From assembly GCF_015472005.1 (NCBI RefSeq), contig NZ_BMAQ01000006.1:1-64000 (forward strand): a stretch of DNA of 64,000 nt, given 5' to 3'. Below, one piece after another: positions 18,663-27,333 of the stretch; position 1 is the stretch's first letter, and each line of letters opens with the position of its first letter. The translations under genes and the position numbers were made by a program. The notes under the pieces are model-generated. The model searched no databases. It was given only the letters and a program-made list of their open reading frames with translations, and was not told where the DNA came from. Origin of the DNA: Insulibacter thermoxylanivorax. GTDB taxonomy: Bacteria > Bacillota > Bacilli > Paenibacillales > DA-C8.

Positions 18663-19585
18663 GATGCGTCTCTCCTCAGCTTAATCCTCGGATCCACCAG
18701 TCCATAGAGCAGATCCGTGAGCAGGTTGATGATGATATAGATGGCCGATCCCAGCATGACCACGGCTTGCACCACGGGGAAATCCCGCGCATGGATCGCT
18801 TGGATCGTCAGCTGCCCCAGCCCCGGCCAAGCGAAGATCGTCTCAGTGATCACCGAACCGCCGAGCAGGTTCGCAAATTCCATGCCGAGCACCGTAAGGA
18901 TCGGGATGCTGGCATTGCGCAGCAGATGGCGGGTAAGAATGCGCGGCGTGCCCGCTCCTTTGGAACGAGCCGTCCGCACATAGTCCTGACCCAATTGTTC
19001 TAACAGGCTCGAACGGGTCATCCGCGCCACCGTGGCGATCGACAACGAGGCGAGGGTGATCGACGGCAGGATAAGCGATTCGAGACCGTCAACCCCTGAG
19101 GACGGAAGCCAGCCCAGCCGCACGGATACGAACATGATCAGCAAGATCCCCGTCCAGAAAGCCGGCATGCTCTGCCCGATCAGGATAAGCGGCATGAAGA
19201 GCCGCTCCACCCAAGTCCCCTTATAGACGGCGGTCAGCATGCCGATCGGCACACCGATGATCACCGTCAAGATAAAGGCTGCCACCGCCAGATCCAAGGT
19301 GTAGGGGATGCGTTCCATGATCAGCTTGCTCACGGGTGCATTCTGGATATAGGACCGTCCCAGATCACCGGTCAGGATCTGCTTCAGATAGTCGATATAT
19401 TGCTTGCCCAGCGGCTGATCAAGTCCAAGGGCTGCCCGCATGGCTTCGATTTCTTCAGCTGTAGAATCTTGCGGAACCATCAAGAGCACTGGATCTCCCG
19501 TCAGGCGCAGGATGAAGAAGATGATCGTCGCCACTCCCAGAAGCGAGACAAGCGCTTGTGCGATCCGCTGAACGACATAGTACAT
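18659..19585 (-). CDS. Peptide ABC transporter permease (OppB/DppB-type)
   Basis: A 308-residue permease with six predicted membrane segments. The OppB-type N-terminus (YYVVQRIAQALVSLLGVATI) and RTARSKGAGTPRILTRHLLR EAA-type loop are visible. It overlaps the OppC-type gene by four bases. It forms the translocation channel with OppC for the substrate-binding protein encoded upstream. Confidence 0.92.
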   Translation of the reverse strand: MYYVVQRIAQALVSLLGVATIIFFILRLTGDPVLLMVPQDSTAEEIEAMRAALGLDQPLGKQYIDYLKQILTGDLGRSYIQNAPVSKLIMERIPYTLDLAVAAFILTVIIGVPIGMLTAVYKGTWVERLFMPLILIGQSMPAFWTGILLIMFVSVRLGWLPSSGVDGLESLILPSITLASLSIATVARMTRSSLLEQLGQDYVRTARSKGAGTPRILTRHLLRNASIPILTVLGMEFANLLGGSVITETIFAWPGLGQLTIQAIHARDFPVVQAVVMLGSAIYIIINLLTDLLYGLVDPRIKLRRDAS

Positions 19586-19630
19586 GACCTATCACTTCTC
19601 TCTGTTCGCAAAAAAGTTCTTGATGCTTAA

Positions 19631-21205
19631 TTATTCAGCCCACTTCATATCTCTGATGAAGAAATTCTCCTGGGCATCCGGCTGCCATTCGATGTCCTTG
19701 GTGGCCCCGTAAAGGGCATGAACTTGGTACAAGCCGATTCCCGGCACATCTTCCTCCAAGATCTTCAGCGCTTCGCTGTAGAGTGCTTGTCTTGCCTCCG
19801 GATCCGTCGTCGCTCTGGCGGCATCTACCAGGGCATCATATTCCGGATTCGAATACGCGCTCCAGATCGTTCCCGTACGGAACAGCGGGAAGAGCGTGCC
19901 GTCCGCATCCATGCAGGAGCAGGACCAGATGCCGTAGCGCAGGCTTCCCCACTTGCGCTCAGGATCTTGAATCTTCTGAAGGAAGGTCGGATGGTCGCTG
20001 AGATTGATGTTCACTGTGATGCCGACCTTCGCCAGGTCGCCTTGAATCGCCTGTACGACGCGCTGGTCGAAGTTCTGCGAGGTAGCCAGCTCCAGGGTTA
20101 CCCCATCCGGGTAGCCCGCCTCGGCCAGCAGTTCCTTCGCCTTCTCCGGATCGTAGTGATAGCCTTGCCGTGTCTCGTCATATCCGAAGGACAGCGGCGT
20201 GAGCACTTGCGTAACCGGAGAACCATAGCCGTTCAAGAGATTGTCGATGAGCGATTCATAATTAATCGCATAGGCAACGGCCTTATTCACAAGCGAATTC
20301 TTCGTCGGCGTATCATCGATCATATTGAAGGCGATGAAACCAAGGCGCTCCGTCGGCGTGGACAGTACTTGCAGTTTCTTGTTCGCTTCAATCGTCGGCA
20401 CATCATCCGCTGTGATGCCGGTGATGATGTCGGCTTTGCCCGATTGCAGGTCAGCCACGCGGCTTGCGATATTGGCAACGAAACGGAATTCCACCCGGGC
20501 GATCTCCGGCGCGCCGTTCCAATAGTCCTCGTTCGCCGTCAAGACGATCGAAGTGCCGCGGTTCCAGCTATCCAACTGATAGGCGCCGCTGCCGATCGGA
20601 TTCAAGTTAAACGCCTCATTGCCAACCTCAGTGACATAATGTTTCGGCACGATGCTCAGATTGACGAGCGTTGTGAGCAAGGTTGGGCTTGGATTCTCCG
20701 TTGTGATCTTCACGACATTGCCCTCGGCCTCTGCCGAAGCGATGATATTGAAGTTCGCCGCCTGCGGACTCTTAAACTCCGGATCCAAGATCCGTTCGAT
20801 GCTGAAGACCACGTCTTCTGCCGTAAGCGGGTCTCCATTCGTGAACGTCACGCCTTCGCGAATCGTGAACGTCCACACCGTCTCCGACTCCTGCTCCCAG
20901 GATTCGGCGATCCACGGTTTGATCTCGCCCGTCTGCGGATCACGGCTGAGCAGGTTATCGAAGATGTTGCGGTATACGGCGAAGCTGTCGAAGTTATAAT
21001 TCAGGCCCGGATCCAGATTCGCCGGCTCGTTCGTCAGATCGACAACCAGCGTGCGTTCTGCATGGTTTGATCCGGCATTCGACTCCCCTTGTTCTGCTTG
21101 ATTGTTCGCATTGGACTCTGCTCCTTGCTTGGCGACGCTGCAGCCTGCCAGGATCAGAAGCAAGGCCAGGCCAATCATTAAGGCGATGTTTTTGGTAGAT
21201 TTCAT
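19631..21205 (-). CDS. Peptide ABC transporter substrate-binding lipoprotein (SBP family 5)
   Basis: A 524-residue extracellular solute-binding protein. The signal is a type II lipoprotein peptide with lipobox LILAGC (lipidated Cys near residue 22). The core matches family 5 (OppA/DppA): LVVDLTNEPANLDPGLNYN, TFTIREGVTFTNGDPLTAEDVV. The ATG at 21205 follows AAGGAGGAAACCAACC. It is the first gene of the nine-gene operon and sets its substrate range, most likely peptides. Confidence 0.92.
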   Translation of the reverse strand: MKSTKNIALMIGLALLLILAGCSVAKQGAESNANNQAEQGESNAGSNHAERTLVVDLTNEPANLDPGLNYNFDSFAVYRNIFDNLLSRDPQTGEIKPWIAESWEQESETVWTFTIREGVTFTNGDPLTAEDVVFSIERILDPEFKSPQAANFNIIASAEAEGNVVKITTENPSPTLLTTLVNLSIVPKHYVTEVGNEAFNLNPIGSGAYQLDSWNRGTSIVLTANEDYWNGAPEIARVEFRFVANIASRVADLQSGKADIITGITADDVPTIEANKKLQVLSTPTERLGFIAFNMIDDTPTKNSLVNKAVAYAINYESLIDNLLNGYGSPVTQVLTPLSFGYDETRQGYHYDPEKAKELLAEAGYPDGVTLELATSQNFDQRVVQAIQGDLAKVGITVNINLSDHPTFLQKIQDPERKWGSLRYGIWSCSCMDADGTLFPLFRTGTIWSAYSNPEYDALVDAARATTDPEARQALYSEALKILEEDVPGIGLYQVHALYGATKDIEWQPDAQENFFIRDMKWAE

Positions 21206-21259
21206 GGTTGGTTTCCTCCTTGCTGAGTCAGCACTCGGTGTTCTCTTCATCGAACCTTT

Positions 21260-21285
21260 CCGATTAATCATACTTGTCTAATCGG
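21260..21285. promoter_or_regulatory. Inverted repeat, candidate operator of the peptide operon
   Basis: Perfect arms CCGATTA and TAATCGG with a 12-base spacer (two and a half helical turns centre to centre less arm length). It lies 55-80 bases upstream of the substrate-binding gene, in the untranslated leader downstream of the promoter. No adjacent regulator gene is present. Confidence 0.45.
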
Positions 21286-21311
21286 ATTAGTTCGCATAAA
21301 AGTTAAACAAT

Positions 21312-21340
21312 AATTTATCACCTGTTCATGCATTCGTCAA
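21312..21340 (-). promoter_or_regulatory. Probable sigma-A promoter of the peptide operon
   Basis: Minus-strand TTGACG (21335-21340) and TAAATT (21312-21317) are separated by 17 bases. The -10 box is imperfect. Confidence 0.5.
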
Positions 21341-21516
21341 TCAGTATTTATAAAAATTTTATAAACATGTTGTTCATCAACTTTGGTTGAGTAACGGCTG
21401 TTTAGAATCGTAGTTCTAACGGTTTGGCGGTTTAGCGAACTTTACATGGAAGGTTTTCAGGATGTCGTGGTGTTTCGCGAGATGGTATTTTATGTTTATT
21501 TGGTTGAAATTACATC

Positions 21517-21546
21517 AAAAAAAAAAGACAGTCCAATAGACTGTCC
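21517..21546 (-). terminator. Terminator downstream of UbiB-like gene
   Basis: Minus-strand stem GACAGTC/GACTGTC with a 5-base loop, followed by ten T residues. It lies 73 bases past the UbiB-like stop. Confidence 0.85.
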
Positions 21547-21619
21547 TTCGCAATAGATCGATCGATGATAGAATCTCCAAGATCTTACCCTGCTCCATAA
21601 GCTGACGACCAAACCGCGG

Positions 21620-23299
21620 TCAAAATCGTCCCGAACGAAAGATCGAGAGGATCAACCACGTAAAGAGCAGCAGGACGACGATAAAACCGATCTCGATCAC
21701 GGGGAAGCGCCATAAGAACACATCGGAATCGCTTAAGGACATGCCTACGACGATCCCCACCATCACGATGCTTAAGGAAAGGATGATCACGCTGAACGTG
21801 AGACGGTTGCTGATGCGGTCCAGCCGCTTCATAATCTGATCCGCCTGCGGGGCAGATAATTCGATGCGGATCTGCCCCTTGCGGATGAGCGTCATCAGTT
21901 GTTTCACGCTCATCGGAATGTCGTAGATCATATCCACATATTCCGGCAGATCCTCCAGCCAGCTCCGCGCCAGCCGCTTAGGGCTGAACTGCTCCTTGAC
22001 GAGCCTCTTGCCGAAGGGTTCAGCTACATCGAACACACTGAAATTCGGATCCAGCATGGAGACGACCCCTTCTAAGGTAAGCAGCGCCTTGCCAAGCATG
22101 GTGAGTTCCACCGGCACGCTGATCTGATGGCGGTATGCGACGTTGAACATATCCTGCACCGCCACGCTGAGGCGGATGATGCTGAACGGGACTTTGTAGT
22201 ATTTCTCCCTGAGTTCGTCGATATCCGCATACAGCTGTTCCCGGTTCACATCATCGGGCACGACGCCCATGTTCGTAATCGCGCGGATCACGCCCTTCGT
22301 GCTCTGGTTGCGAAGGCCGATGACGAATTGGGAGAAATATTTTTTCATCGAGGGCGTAAGTCTTCCTACCATGCCAAAATCCAGCAGCACCAAGTCCTGA
22401 TTGTCCATCACCAAGATATTGCCCGGATGCGGATCGCCGTGGAAGAACCCTTCCATGAGGATCTGCTGCAAGATCGTCGTAGTTAGCCGTTCTGCGATCA
22501 GCTTGCGATCATAGCCGGCGCGGTCGATCGCCGCCATGTCGGACAGCGGGATGCCCTCATAGTATTGCGTCGTAAGCACGCGTTTGGTGCAATAATCCCA
22601 ATAGATCTGCGGAACATGGACATGTTCCCAGGACTTGCTCTGATAGACGAATTTCTCCCCGTTGCGCGCCTCGGCCGTATAGTCGATTTCCTGCCGCAGC
22701 GCCCGGGACAGCTCCTCGACGATCTCGCGAAGCCGATAGCGCCTCGCCCACTCCAGTCTCGCCTCAGCCAGTCTCACCCAATCTGCGATGATCTCCAAGT
22801 CCGTTTCAATCGTCTTCTCGATATTCGGCCGCTGAACTTTGACCGCCACCTTCGTGCCGTCATGAAGTTCAGCCCGGTATACCTGGCCGATCGAAGCACT
22901 CGCCATGGGTACCCGCTCGAAGCCGGCAAACATTTGATCGATGGGTTCGCCCAATTCCTGTTCGATGATCTTCACTGCCTCTTCATAGGGAAAGGGCGGC
23001 ACATCGTCTTGCAGCTTCTCCAATTCCTTAATGATATGATGCGGGATCAGATCTGGCCTGGTGCTTGCAAGCTGGCCCATCTTGATGAATGTCGGTCCGA
23101 GTTGCTCCAGGATGGAACGCAGCCGCTCGCCAAGCGACTTGCTGCTGGCATCTCGTTCCTTGTGAAGCTCGCGGCGCAACGACGGCATCCATTCGAACAG
23201 CCCCAGCTGCTGTACGAGATGTCCGAAGCCGTTGCTTACTAGAGCCATAGCGATCTTCCGATAACGATTGATTCGGCGCAGTCGTCTGCCCGCAAGCAT
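21620..23299 (-). CDS. AarF/ABC1/UbiB family atypical kinase
   Basis: A 559-residue ABC1/ADCK-type protein kinase-like membrane protein. Family motifs are LGPTFIKMGQLASTRPDLIP (ABC1 KxGQ helix), AVKVQRP (nucleotide lysine), HGDPHPGNI (catalytic-loop) and LLDFGMVGRL (DFG-like metal site). Two helices lie at the C-terminus (about residues 500-520 and 530-553). These proteins serve isoprenoid quinone or lipid metabolism; the substrate is unknown. It is separated by 20 bases from the phasin-like gene upstream and is likely co-transcribed with it. Confidence 0.9.
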   Translation of the reverse strand: MLAGRRLRRINRYRKIAMALVSNGFGHLVQQLGLFEWMPSLRRELHKERDASSKSLGERLRSILEQLGPTFIKMGQLASTRPDLIPHHIIKELEKLQDDVPPFPYEEAVKIIEQELGEPIDQMFAGFERVPMASASIGQVYRAELHDGTKVAVKVQRPNIEKTIETDLEIIADWVRLAEARLEWARRYRLREIVEELSRALRQEIDYTAEARNGEKFVYQSKSWEHVHVPQIYWDYCTKRVLTTQYYEGIPLSDMAAIDRAGYDRKLIAERLTTTILQQILMEGFFHGDPHPGNILVMDNQDLVLLDFGMVGRLTPSMKKYFSQFVIGLRNQSTKGVIRAITNMGVVPDDVNREQLYADIDELREKYYKVPFSIIRLSVAVQDMFNVAYRHQISVPVELTMLGKALLTLEGVVSMLDPNFSVFDVAEPFGKRLVKEQFSPKRLARSWLEDLPEYVDMIYDIPMSVKQLMTLIRKGQIRIELSAPQADQIMKRLDRISNRLTFSVIILSLSIVMVGIVVGMSLSDSDVFLWRFPVIEIGFIVVLLLFTWLILSIFRSGRF

Positions 23300-23319
23300 G
23301 ATTGGCGGCCTCCTCTGCG

Positions 23320-23640
23320 TTATTGTGCTGATTCGTCGCTGCTTCGATCTGCAAGCTTCTCTTCAAGCTCTGCGATCCGCTGTTCCAAACGAGCGATTTC
23401 CCCTTTGGTCGCCAAGTTCGCCTGTTGGATCAGAGCATCCAGCCGCTCTTGGATCAAGCGCTCGATGTGCTGTTTCGTATCTTCGCCTTTCTTCAGCCAT
23501 TCATCCACCACAGCCTTAGATTCTGCCCGGCTGAGCTCTCCTTTCTCCACCAGTTCCTCGACCGTCTTCTCGATCTGTTCCTTGCCGGCGGCCACGAGGC
23601 CAAGGCCGAGTCTCAGCAGTTTATCCATGGTATCCTTCAT
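23320..23640 (-). CDS. Phasin-like coiled-coil protein
   Basis: A 106-residue protein resembling the PhaF/phasin family (helical, amphipathic, with DKLLRLGLGLVAAGKEQIEKT at the N-terminus). The C-terminal half is a heptad coiled coil (KGEIARLEQRIAELEEKLAD). ATG at 23640 follows AAGGGAG. It is located directly before a UbiB-like kinase gene, a pairing that hints at a shared membrane or lipid-granule role; no PHA synthase is visible nearby. Confidence 0.65.
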   Translation of the reverse strand: MKDTMDKLLRLGLGLVAAGKEQIEKTVEELVEKGELSRAESKAVVDEWLKKGEDTKQHIERLIQERLDALIQQANLATKGEIARLEQRIAELEEKLADRSSDESAQ

Positions 23641-23732
23641 GTCGATCACTCCCTTGCGCAAGATAGGATCATGAGCATAATACTCGCTCTATTATTTCCT
23701 CCATATTCCATGCTCATCCATATTGTATAACG

Positions 23733-23772
23733 AAAAATGCCGATAAGCGAGCGGTTTTCGCTTAATCGGCAT
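23733..23772 (-). terminator. Terminator of trxA
   Basis: Minus-strand stem ATGCCGATTAAGCG/CGCTTATCGGCAT with a one-base bulge and T5 tail, 49 bases past the trxA stop. Confidence 0.75.
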
Positions 23773-23821
23773 CATAGCATATCTTCATCTTCCGATACAG
23801 TGATTAATAGAATGCTGCGAT

Positions 23822-24148
23822 TTACACTGCTGCAGCATAAGGTGCGATCATTTGCTTCAAGATATGAAGCGGCTGAACACCGACGATGTTCTGAACTTCC
23901 CTGCCGTCGACGAAGAGTCTCAGAGCCGGGATCCCCTGGATCTGATACTTAATCGCAGATACGGGATTCATATCTACATTCACCTTGACGATCTTCACCT
24001 TATCCCCCATCTCCCGATCCAGATCCTCCAAGATGGGAGCCAGCATCCGGCAAGGACCGCACCAAGGCGCCCAAAAATCGACCAGTACCACGCGGTTCTC
24101 CTTAATGACCGATTCCAGAGTTTGGTCCGTTGCATTCACAATAGTCAC
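23822..24148 (-). CDS. trxA: Thioredoxin
   Basis: A 108-residue thioredoxin with the redox centre WCGPC (VDFWAPWCGPCRML) and the cis-proline region GIPALRLF. The start is set to the GTG at 24148: GAGGTG precedes it at 6 bases, whereas the GTG three codons earlier has no ribosome site. The protein reduces cytoplasmic disulphides using thioredoxin reductase. It has its own terminator. Confidence 0.9.
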   Translation of the reverse strand: MTIVNATDQTLESVIKENRVVLVDFWAPWCGPCRMLAPILEDLDREMGDKVKIVKVNVDMNPVSAIKYQIQGIPALRLFVDGREVQNIVGVQPLHILKQMIAPYAAAV

Positions 24149-24279
24149 CTTGATCACCTCACGAGTTTTATCATCATAATTATTATACTTATACCCCTAT
24201 ATGTATTATAAATAATAAAAGAGTTTCTGAAAGATGTCAATACACCCTCCTGATCCCTGCTAATATAGTCGACAACAAA

Positions 24280-24316
24280 CAGACCTCCCGGTTCCGTCAG
24301 GCACAAGGGAGGTCTG
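24280..24316 (-). terminator. Probable terminator of the 2Fe-2S ferredoxin gene
   Basis: CAGACCTCCC and GGGAGGTCTG form a perfect 10-base stem with a 17-base loop. On the minus strand it is followed by TTTGTTG, a weak T-run. It lies 53 bases past the gene. Confidence 0.6.
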
Positions 24317-24368
24317 CTTCAGCTTTCCACTTATAGATGATGATCGATCATTGCAATGCAGAAGACCT

Positions 24369-24746
24369 TCAGAAATAGGGGGCGTGCTTCACCTTAAGGG
24401 GACCGATCTTCTCCACCTTCACTTGGCAGCCCAAGCGATATCCCTGCTCGATCTCCTCTGGTTCCAGCCGCGCCGTCTCCGCTTCATTCGGCGCGGATAG
24501 GTATTCCATCCCCTCGATCACCTTGCTTCGGCAGCGGGCGCATGTTCCTCTGCGGCAGTTGGAGTACCAATCTACTTTATTCTGATCTGCCAATTGCAGG
24601 ATCGTCGCGCCGATCACCGGTTTCACCCATCGCTCCTTCGTTCTTCCAGACAGCTGGATGATCTCGTCTTGACTATCTTCTGCTTGCAGCTCCGGGGTTT
24701 GTTCCGCTTGTGCCGGCTTCCTTCTATTAAACCAACGTAAGAACAT
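24369..24746 (-). CDS. 2Fe-2S ferredoxin-type protein
   Basis: A 125-residue protein with a plant-type 2Fe-2S domain. The cysteines appear as NCRRGTCARC (Cys-x4-Cys-x2-Cys) and a distal RLGCQV. The N-terminal 40 residues are a basic helix then an acidic linker (QAEDSQDE). The start at 24746 is favoured by AGAGG upstream; an ATG three codons earlier is possible. It probably donates electrons to an unidentified oxygenase or reductase. Confidence 0.8.
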   Translation of the reverse strand: MFLRWFNRRKPAQAEQTPELQAEDSQDEIIQLSGRTKERWVKPVIGATILQLADQNKVDWYSNCRRGTCARCRSKVIEGMEYLSAPNEAETARLEPEEIEQGYRLGCQVKVEKIGPLKVKHAPYF

Positions 24747-24833
24747 CTCTCTCATCCTCTCTTGCTGCTCCTATAGTTCGTCCTAGCCCTATTCTCGTCA
24801 CGGAAGGCACAAATGTCAAACTGTGAAGATGAT

Positions 24834-24863
24834 TTGGACTGGGAAAAGGCAATCCGGTATAAT
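24834..24863 (+). promoter_or_regulatory. Sigma-A promoter of the Crp/Fnr regulator gene
   Basis: TTGGAC (24834-24839) and TATAAT (24858-24863) with an 18-base spacer, 38 bases before the start codon. Confidence 0.7.
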
Positions 24864-24900
24864 GGTGGCATCACCTTCAGACGAGGAGGCAGGCATCGAC

Positions 24901-25581
24901 ATGGATCTGAAGGAGGCACTCCGCTCGTTAACGATTTTTAATCAATTGGATGAGGAAGCATTGGAACAAGTCGCCCAGATCGCCAGACTCAAGACTGTGA
25001 AGAAGAAAACTGTGATCTTCCACGAAGGCGCTGAACGGGATGCTGTATATTTCCTGCAGGATGGGCTCGTCAAAACCTACAAAACAGACCTGGACGGCAA
25101 TGAACACATCGTCTCGCTCTTGCAATCCGGCGAGATGTTCCCGCACACCGGATTCTTCAGCCAAGATCCTTATCCGGCCACTGCAGAGGCCCTGGTAGAC
25201 TCGCAGCTCATCATCCTCTCCCTGCGCTACTTCGAACAGTTGATTGAGGATATCCCCAGCATCTCCAAATCCCTTATCGATGTCATGGGAGCCAAGATCA
25301 ATGAACTCCAATTCAAGATCCAGCAAATCACCGGTCACGATGTGCATGGCAGAATCCTGACCTTCTTGAACCAACTAGCGAACAAATTAGGTGAGCGACG
25401 CGGCGATCACATCCACATCGAACTTCCGATTACGAATCAGGAATTGGCCAACTCCATAGGAACAACACGGGAAACGGTGAATCGTCTGCTTAACCAATTG
25501 AAGAAGAAACAGATCATACGATCCACCCGCTCGGAAATCGTCATCTTGGATATGGAAGCTTTGCAGACTTGGCAGGAATGA
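24901..25581 (+). CDS. Crp/Fnr family transcriptional regulator
   Basis: A 226-residue regulator. Residues 1-120 form a cyclic-nucleotide-binding-like beta-barrel (VIFHEGAERDAVYFLQDG). Residues 150-220 form a winged helix with recognition segment ITNQELANSIGTTRETVNR. No cysteine is present, so an FNR-type iron-sulphur oxygen sensor is excluded. Start 24901 was chosen because GAGGAGG lies 12 bases upstream and the N-terminus aligns with the family. It is divergent from the ferredoxin gene, which may be a target. Confidence 0.85.
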   Translation: MDLKEALRSLTIFNQLDEEALEQVAQIARLKTVKKKTVIFHEGAERDAVYFLQDGLVKTYKTDLDGNEHIVSLLQSGEMFPHTGFFSQDPYPATAEALVDSQLIILSLRYFEQLIEDIPSISKSLIDVMGAKINELQFKIQQITGHDVHGRILTFLNQLANKLGERRGDHIHIELPITNQELANSIGTTRETVNRLLNQLKKKQIIRSTRSEIVILDMEALQTWQE

Positions 25582-25619
25582 CAGCCGCACCTTCTTGCCG
25601 TCTTGCCTATAAGCATATC

Positions 25620-26777
25620 CTATGATGTCTTGCTGCGCTCTTTCGCTTTCATGCTTCGTTCCGGCACGGGCTGCGTGTGTTGTTTTCGATGGAACTGAAG
25701 CACATTCGACAGCAAACCTTTGCGCGTATAGAAGGGATCATCCGCAGACAGGGGCAGGGTTACTCTCGTTCCAAGGGATGCGGATTTGTAGACAGCGGTG
25801 ATCAATTGCATCGTTGCTTTGCCGCTTTCCCCGTCTACCAGCACCCGTGTTCCTTGCTCGATCGCTCTGAGCACATCATCGATCTGACCGGTATGCAGCT
25901 CATAGGGCAGACTGGGGAGCGATTCATAGTAAGCGTTAAGGCGCTGCTCCAACTCGGGATGCCGCTCGGGCAGGCCGTTGGGCTTCGAGATCGTCGCAGA
26001 TACCTGCCATGGCTCCGCGATACAGGCTTCTGTTCCTTGGAAGATCATCCGCTGTGCTTCGCCGTGGTGGACGAGTGAACTCGTTAATTGCCCAAGGGAA
26101 CCGTTCGGGAATCTAAGGATCGTAATCGATAGATCTTCTACTTCCGCATTATCATGTGCGGTATTCGCCATCACTGCTTGAACGTCGAGAGGTTTGCCCA
26201 TCATCCACAGCAGCAGATCGATGTGATGGGAGCTGTGGGTTAGAGTGCTGCCGCCACCCTCCTTCTCCCAAGCACCTCGCCACCAAAGCTCATAGTAGCA
26301 GTATCCTCTCCACCATAAGGAATCGACTTGAGCATGCACCACCTTGCCGATCATCCCGGAGTTCAGCACCGACTTCAGTCTCATGATCGGCGTCCGGAAC
26401 CGATGCTGTGCGACCACCGACAGGATCTTCCCGCTCTCTTCGGCCGCTGTGATCATCGCATCGCACTCCTCCAGTGAAGCTGCCATCGGCTCTTCCACCA
26501 GGACATGTTTGCCGCTGCGCAGCATCTCTGCCGCGATCGCTGCATGCGTATAGGTCGGCGTACAGATCGAGACGAGATCGATGTCCATATCGATGAGCGC
26601 TTTATAATCAACACAAGATATCGCATCCTTCAATTTATACTGCGCTATCAGGCGCTTCGCTTCCTGTTCGAAGATATCGCACACCGCAACAATCTTGCAC
26701 CGATCCGGGAAACGGAGATAACCTTCAACATGCGCGCAACTGATGATGCCCGCCCCGATCACGGCGACTTTTAACAT
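25620..26777 (-). CDS. Gfo/Idh/MocA family oxidoreductase
   Basis: A 385-residue NAD(P)-dependent dehydrogenase-like protein. The Rossmann motif is VIGAGIISCAH (residues 5-15). The usual EKP motif with its catalytic lysine reads EEP (HVLVEEPMA), a single-base change away from EKP. The GGG...D...H motif has Thr in place of the Asp (GGGSTLTHSSHHID). The protein may therefore be catalytically altered or a sequence error is possible. It is convergent with the Crp/Fnr gene and monocistronic. Confidence 0.85.
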   Translation of the reverse strand: MLKVAVIGAGIISCAHVEGYLRFPDRCKIVAVCDIFEQEAKRLIAQYKLKDAISCVDYKALIDMDIDLVSICTPTYTHAAIAAEMLRSGKHVLVEEPMAASLEECDAMITAAEESGKILSVVAQHRFRTPIMRLKSVLNSGMIGKVVHAQVDSLWWRGYCYYELWWRGAWEKEGGGSTLTHSSHHIDLLLWMMGKPLDVQAVMANTAHDNAEVEDLSITILRFPNGSLGQLTSSLVHHGEAQRMIFQGTEACIAEPWQVSATISKPNGLPERHPELEQRLNAYYESLPSLPYELHTGQIDDVLRAIEQGTRVLVDGESGKATMQLITAVYKSASLGTRVTLPLSADDPFYTRKGLLSNVLQFHRKQHTQPVPERSMKAKERSKTS

Positions 26778-26845
26778 AATGTCATCCCCCTATCTTGATA
26801 TACCGTTATCTGAACATCCCGAACCAACCGCCATCTGATCCCTAT

Positions 26846-26859
26846 ATTAAGCGCTTACA
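26846..26859. promoter_or_regulatory. Possible cre site (CcpA) upstream of Gfo/Idh gene
   Basis: On the minus strand, TGTAAGCGCTTAAT agrees with TGWAARCGYTWNCW at 13 of 14 positions. It is 69-82 bases upstream of the start codon, a position compatible with carbon catabolite control. Confidence 0.45.
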
Positions 26860-27075
26860 TTCATCGTCATAATAACACCTCCCAATGTTCGCTCAAACCC
26901 CGGAAGCTTAGGAACCTCCGCAGGGCAACCGTACCCGCTGTATCCGCTGCTTATAAGATGGTTCTATGAATGGGAGGATGATTACCGACCATAGTCTGAG
27001 ATTAGTAAGATGATAGGTTCATATCTAAAGACAGGACTCCTTGATTCTAGTACAGACACCCTCATTATAAGTGAA

Positions 27076-27091
27076 TCCCAATTAATTGGGA
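27076..27091. repeat. Perfect 16-base palindrome
   Basis: TCCCAATTAATTGGGA is perfectly self-complementary, with further symmetry outward (AAGT and ACTT three bases away on each side). It sits in a gene-free region. It may be an operator of an undetermined regulator or residue of a lost locus. Confidence 0.5.
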
Positions 27092-27304
27092 ATACTTAGA
27101 TCTTGAATGTGCCCCTGTACAATCTGTGTGATGAAGAGGCAGGACATGAAGCGTCACGATTTTTTTGATAATATGCGATTTACCTTTTAAGTTTGTGATA
27201 CTTTTCACAACCTATTGATGTGTAATCCATTATAAACGAGCAGAACGGCTACCGGGAGATCTCGATCTTCAAAGACGGCGTTACCTTGTAATATTCCGAA
27301 CATA

Positions 27305-27333
27305 CAAAAACTCCTGCACTTGTTGCAGGAGTT
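27305..27333 (-). terminator. Terminator of the sugar ABC/DUF1861 operon
   Basis: Stem AACTCCTGCA/TGCAGGAGTT with a CTTG-type loop, followed by T5 on the minus strand. It lies 36 bases past the DUF1861 stop. Confidence 0.85.

Larger units (their letters stand above)
21206..21619. other. Regulatory and terminator region between UbiB-like gene and peptide operon
   Basis: Gene-free, 414 bases. It contains the sigma-A-like promoter of the peptide operon, an inverted repeat between promoter and start codon, and the terminator of the upstream UbiB-like gene. No other supported feature is seen. Confidence 0.6.

Noticed and set aside
19718..21070. A 450-codon plus-strand open frame
   Set aside because: It is antisense to the family-5 substrate-binding gene, has basic low-complexity composition (many Arg/His) and no family resemblance.
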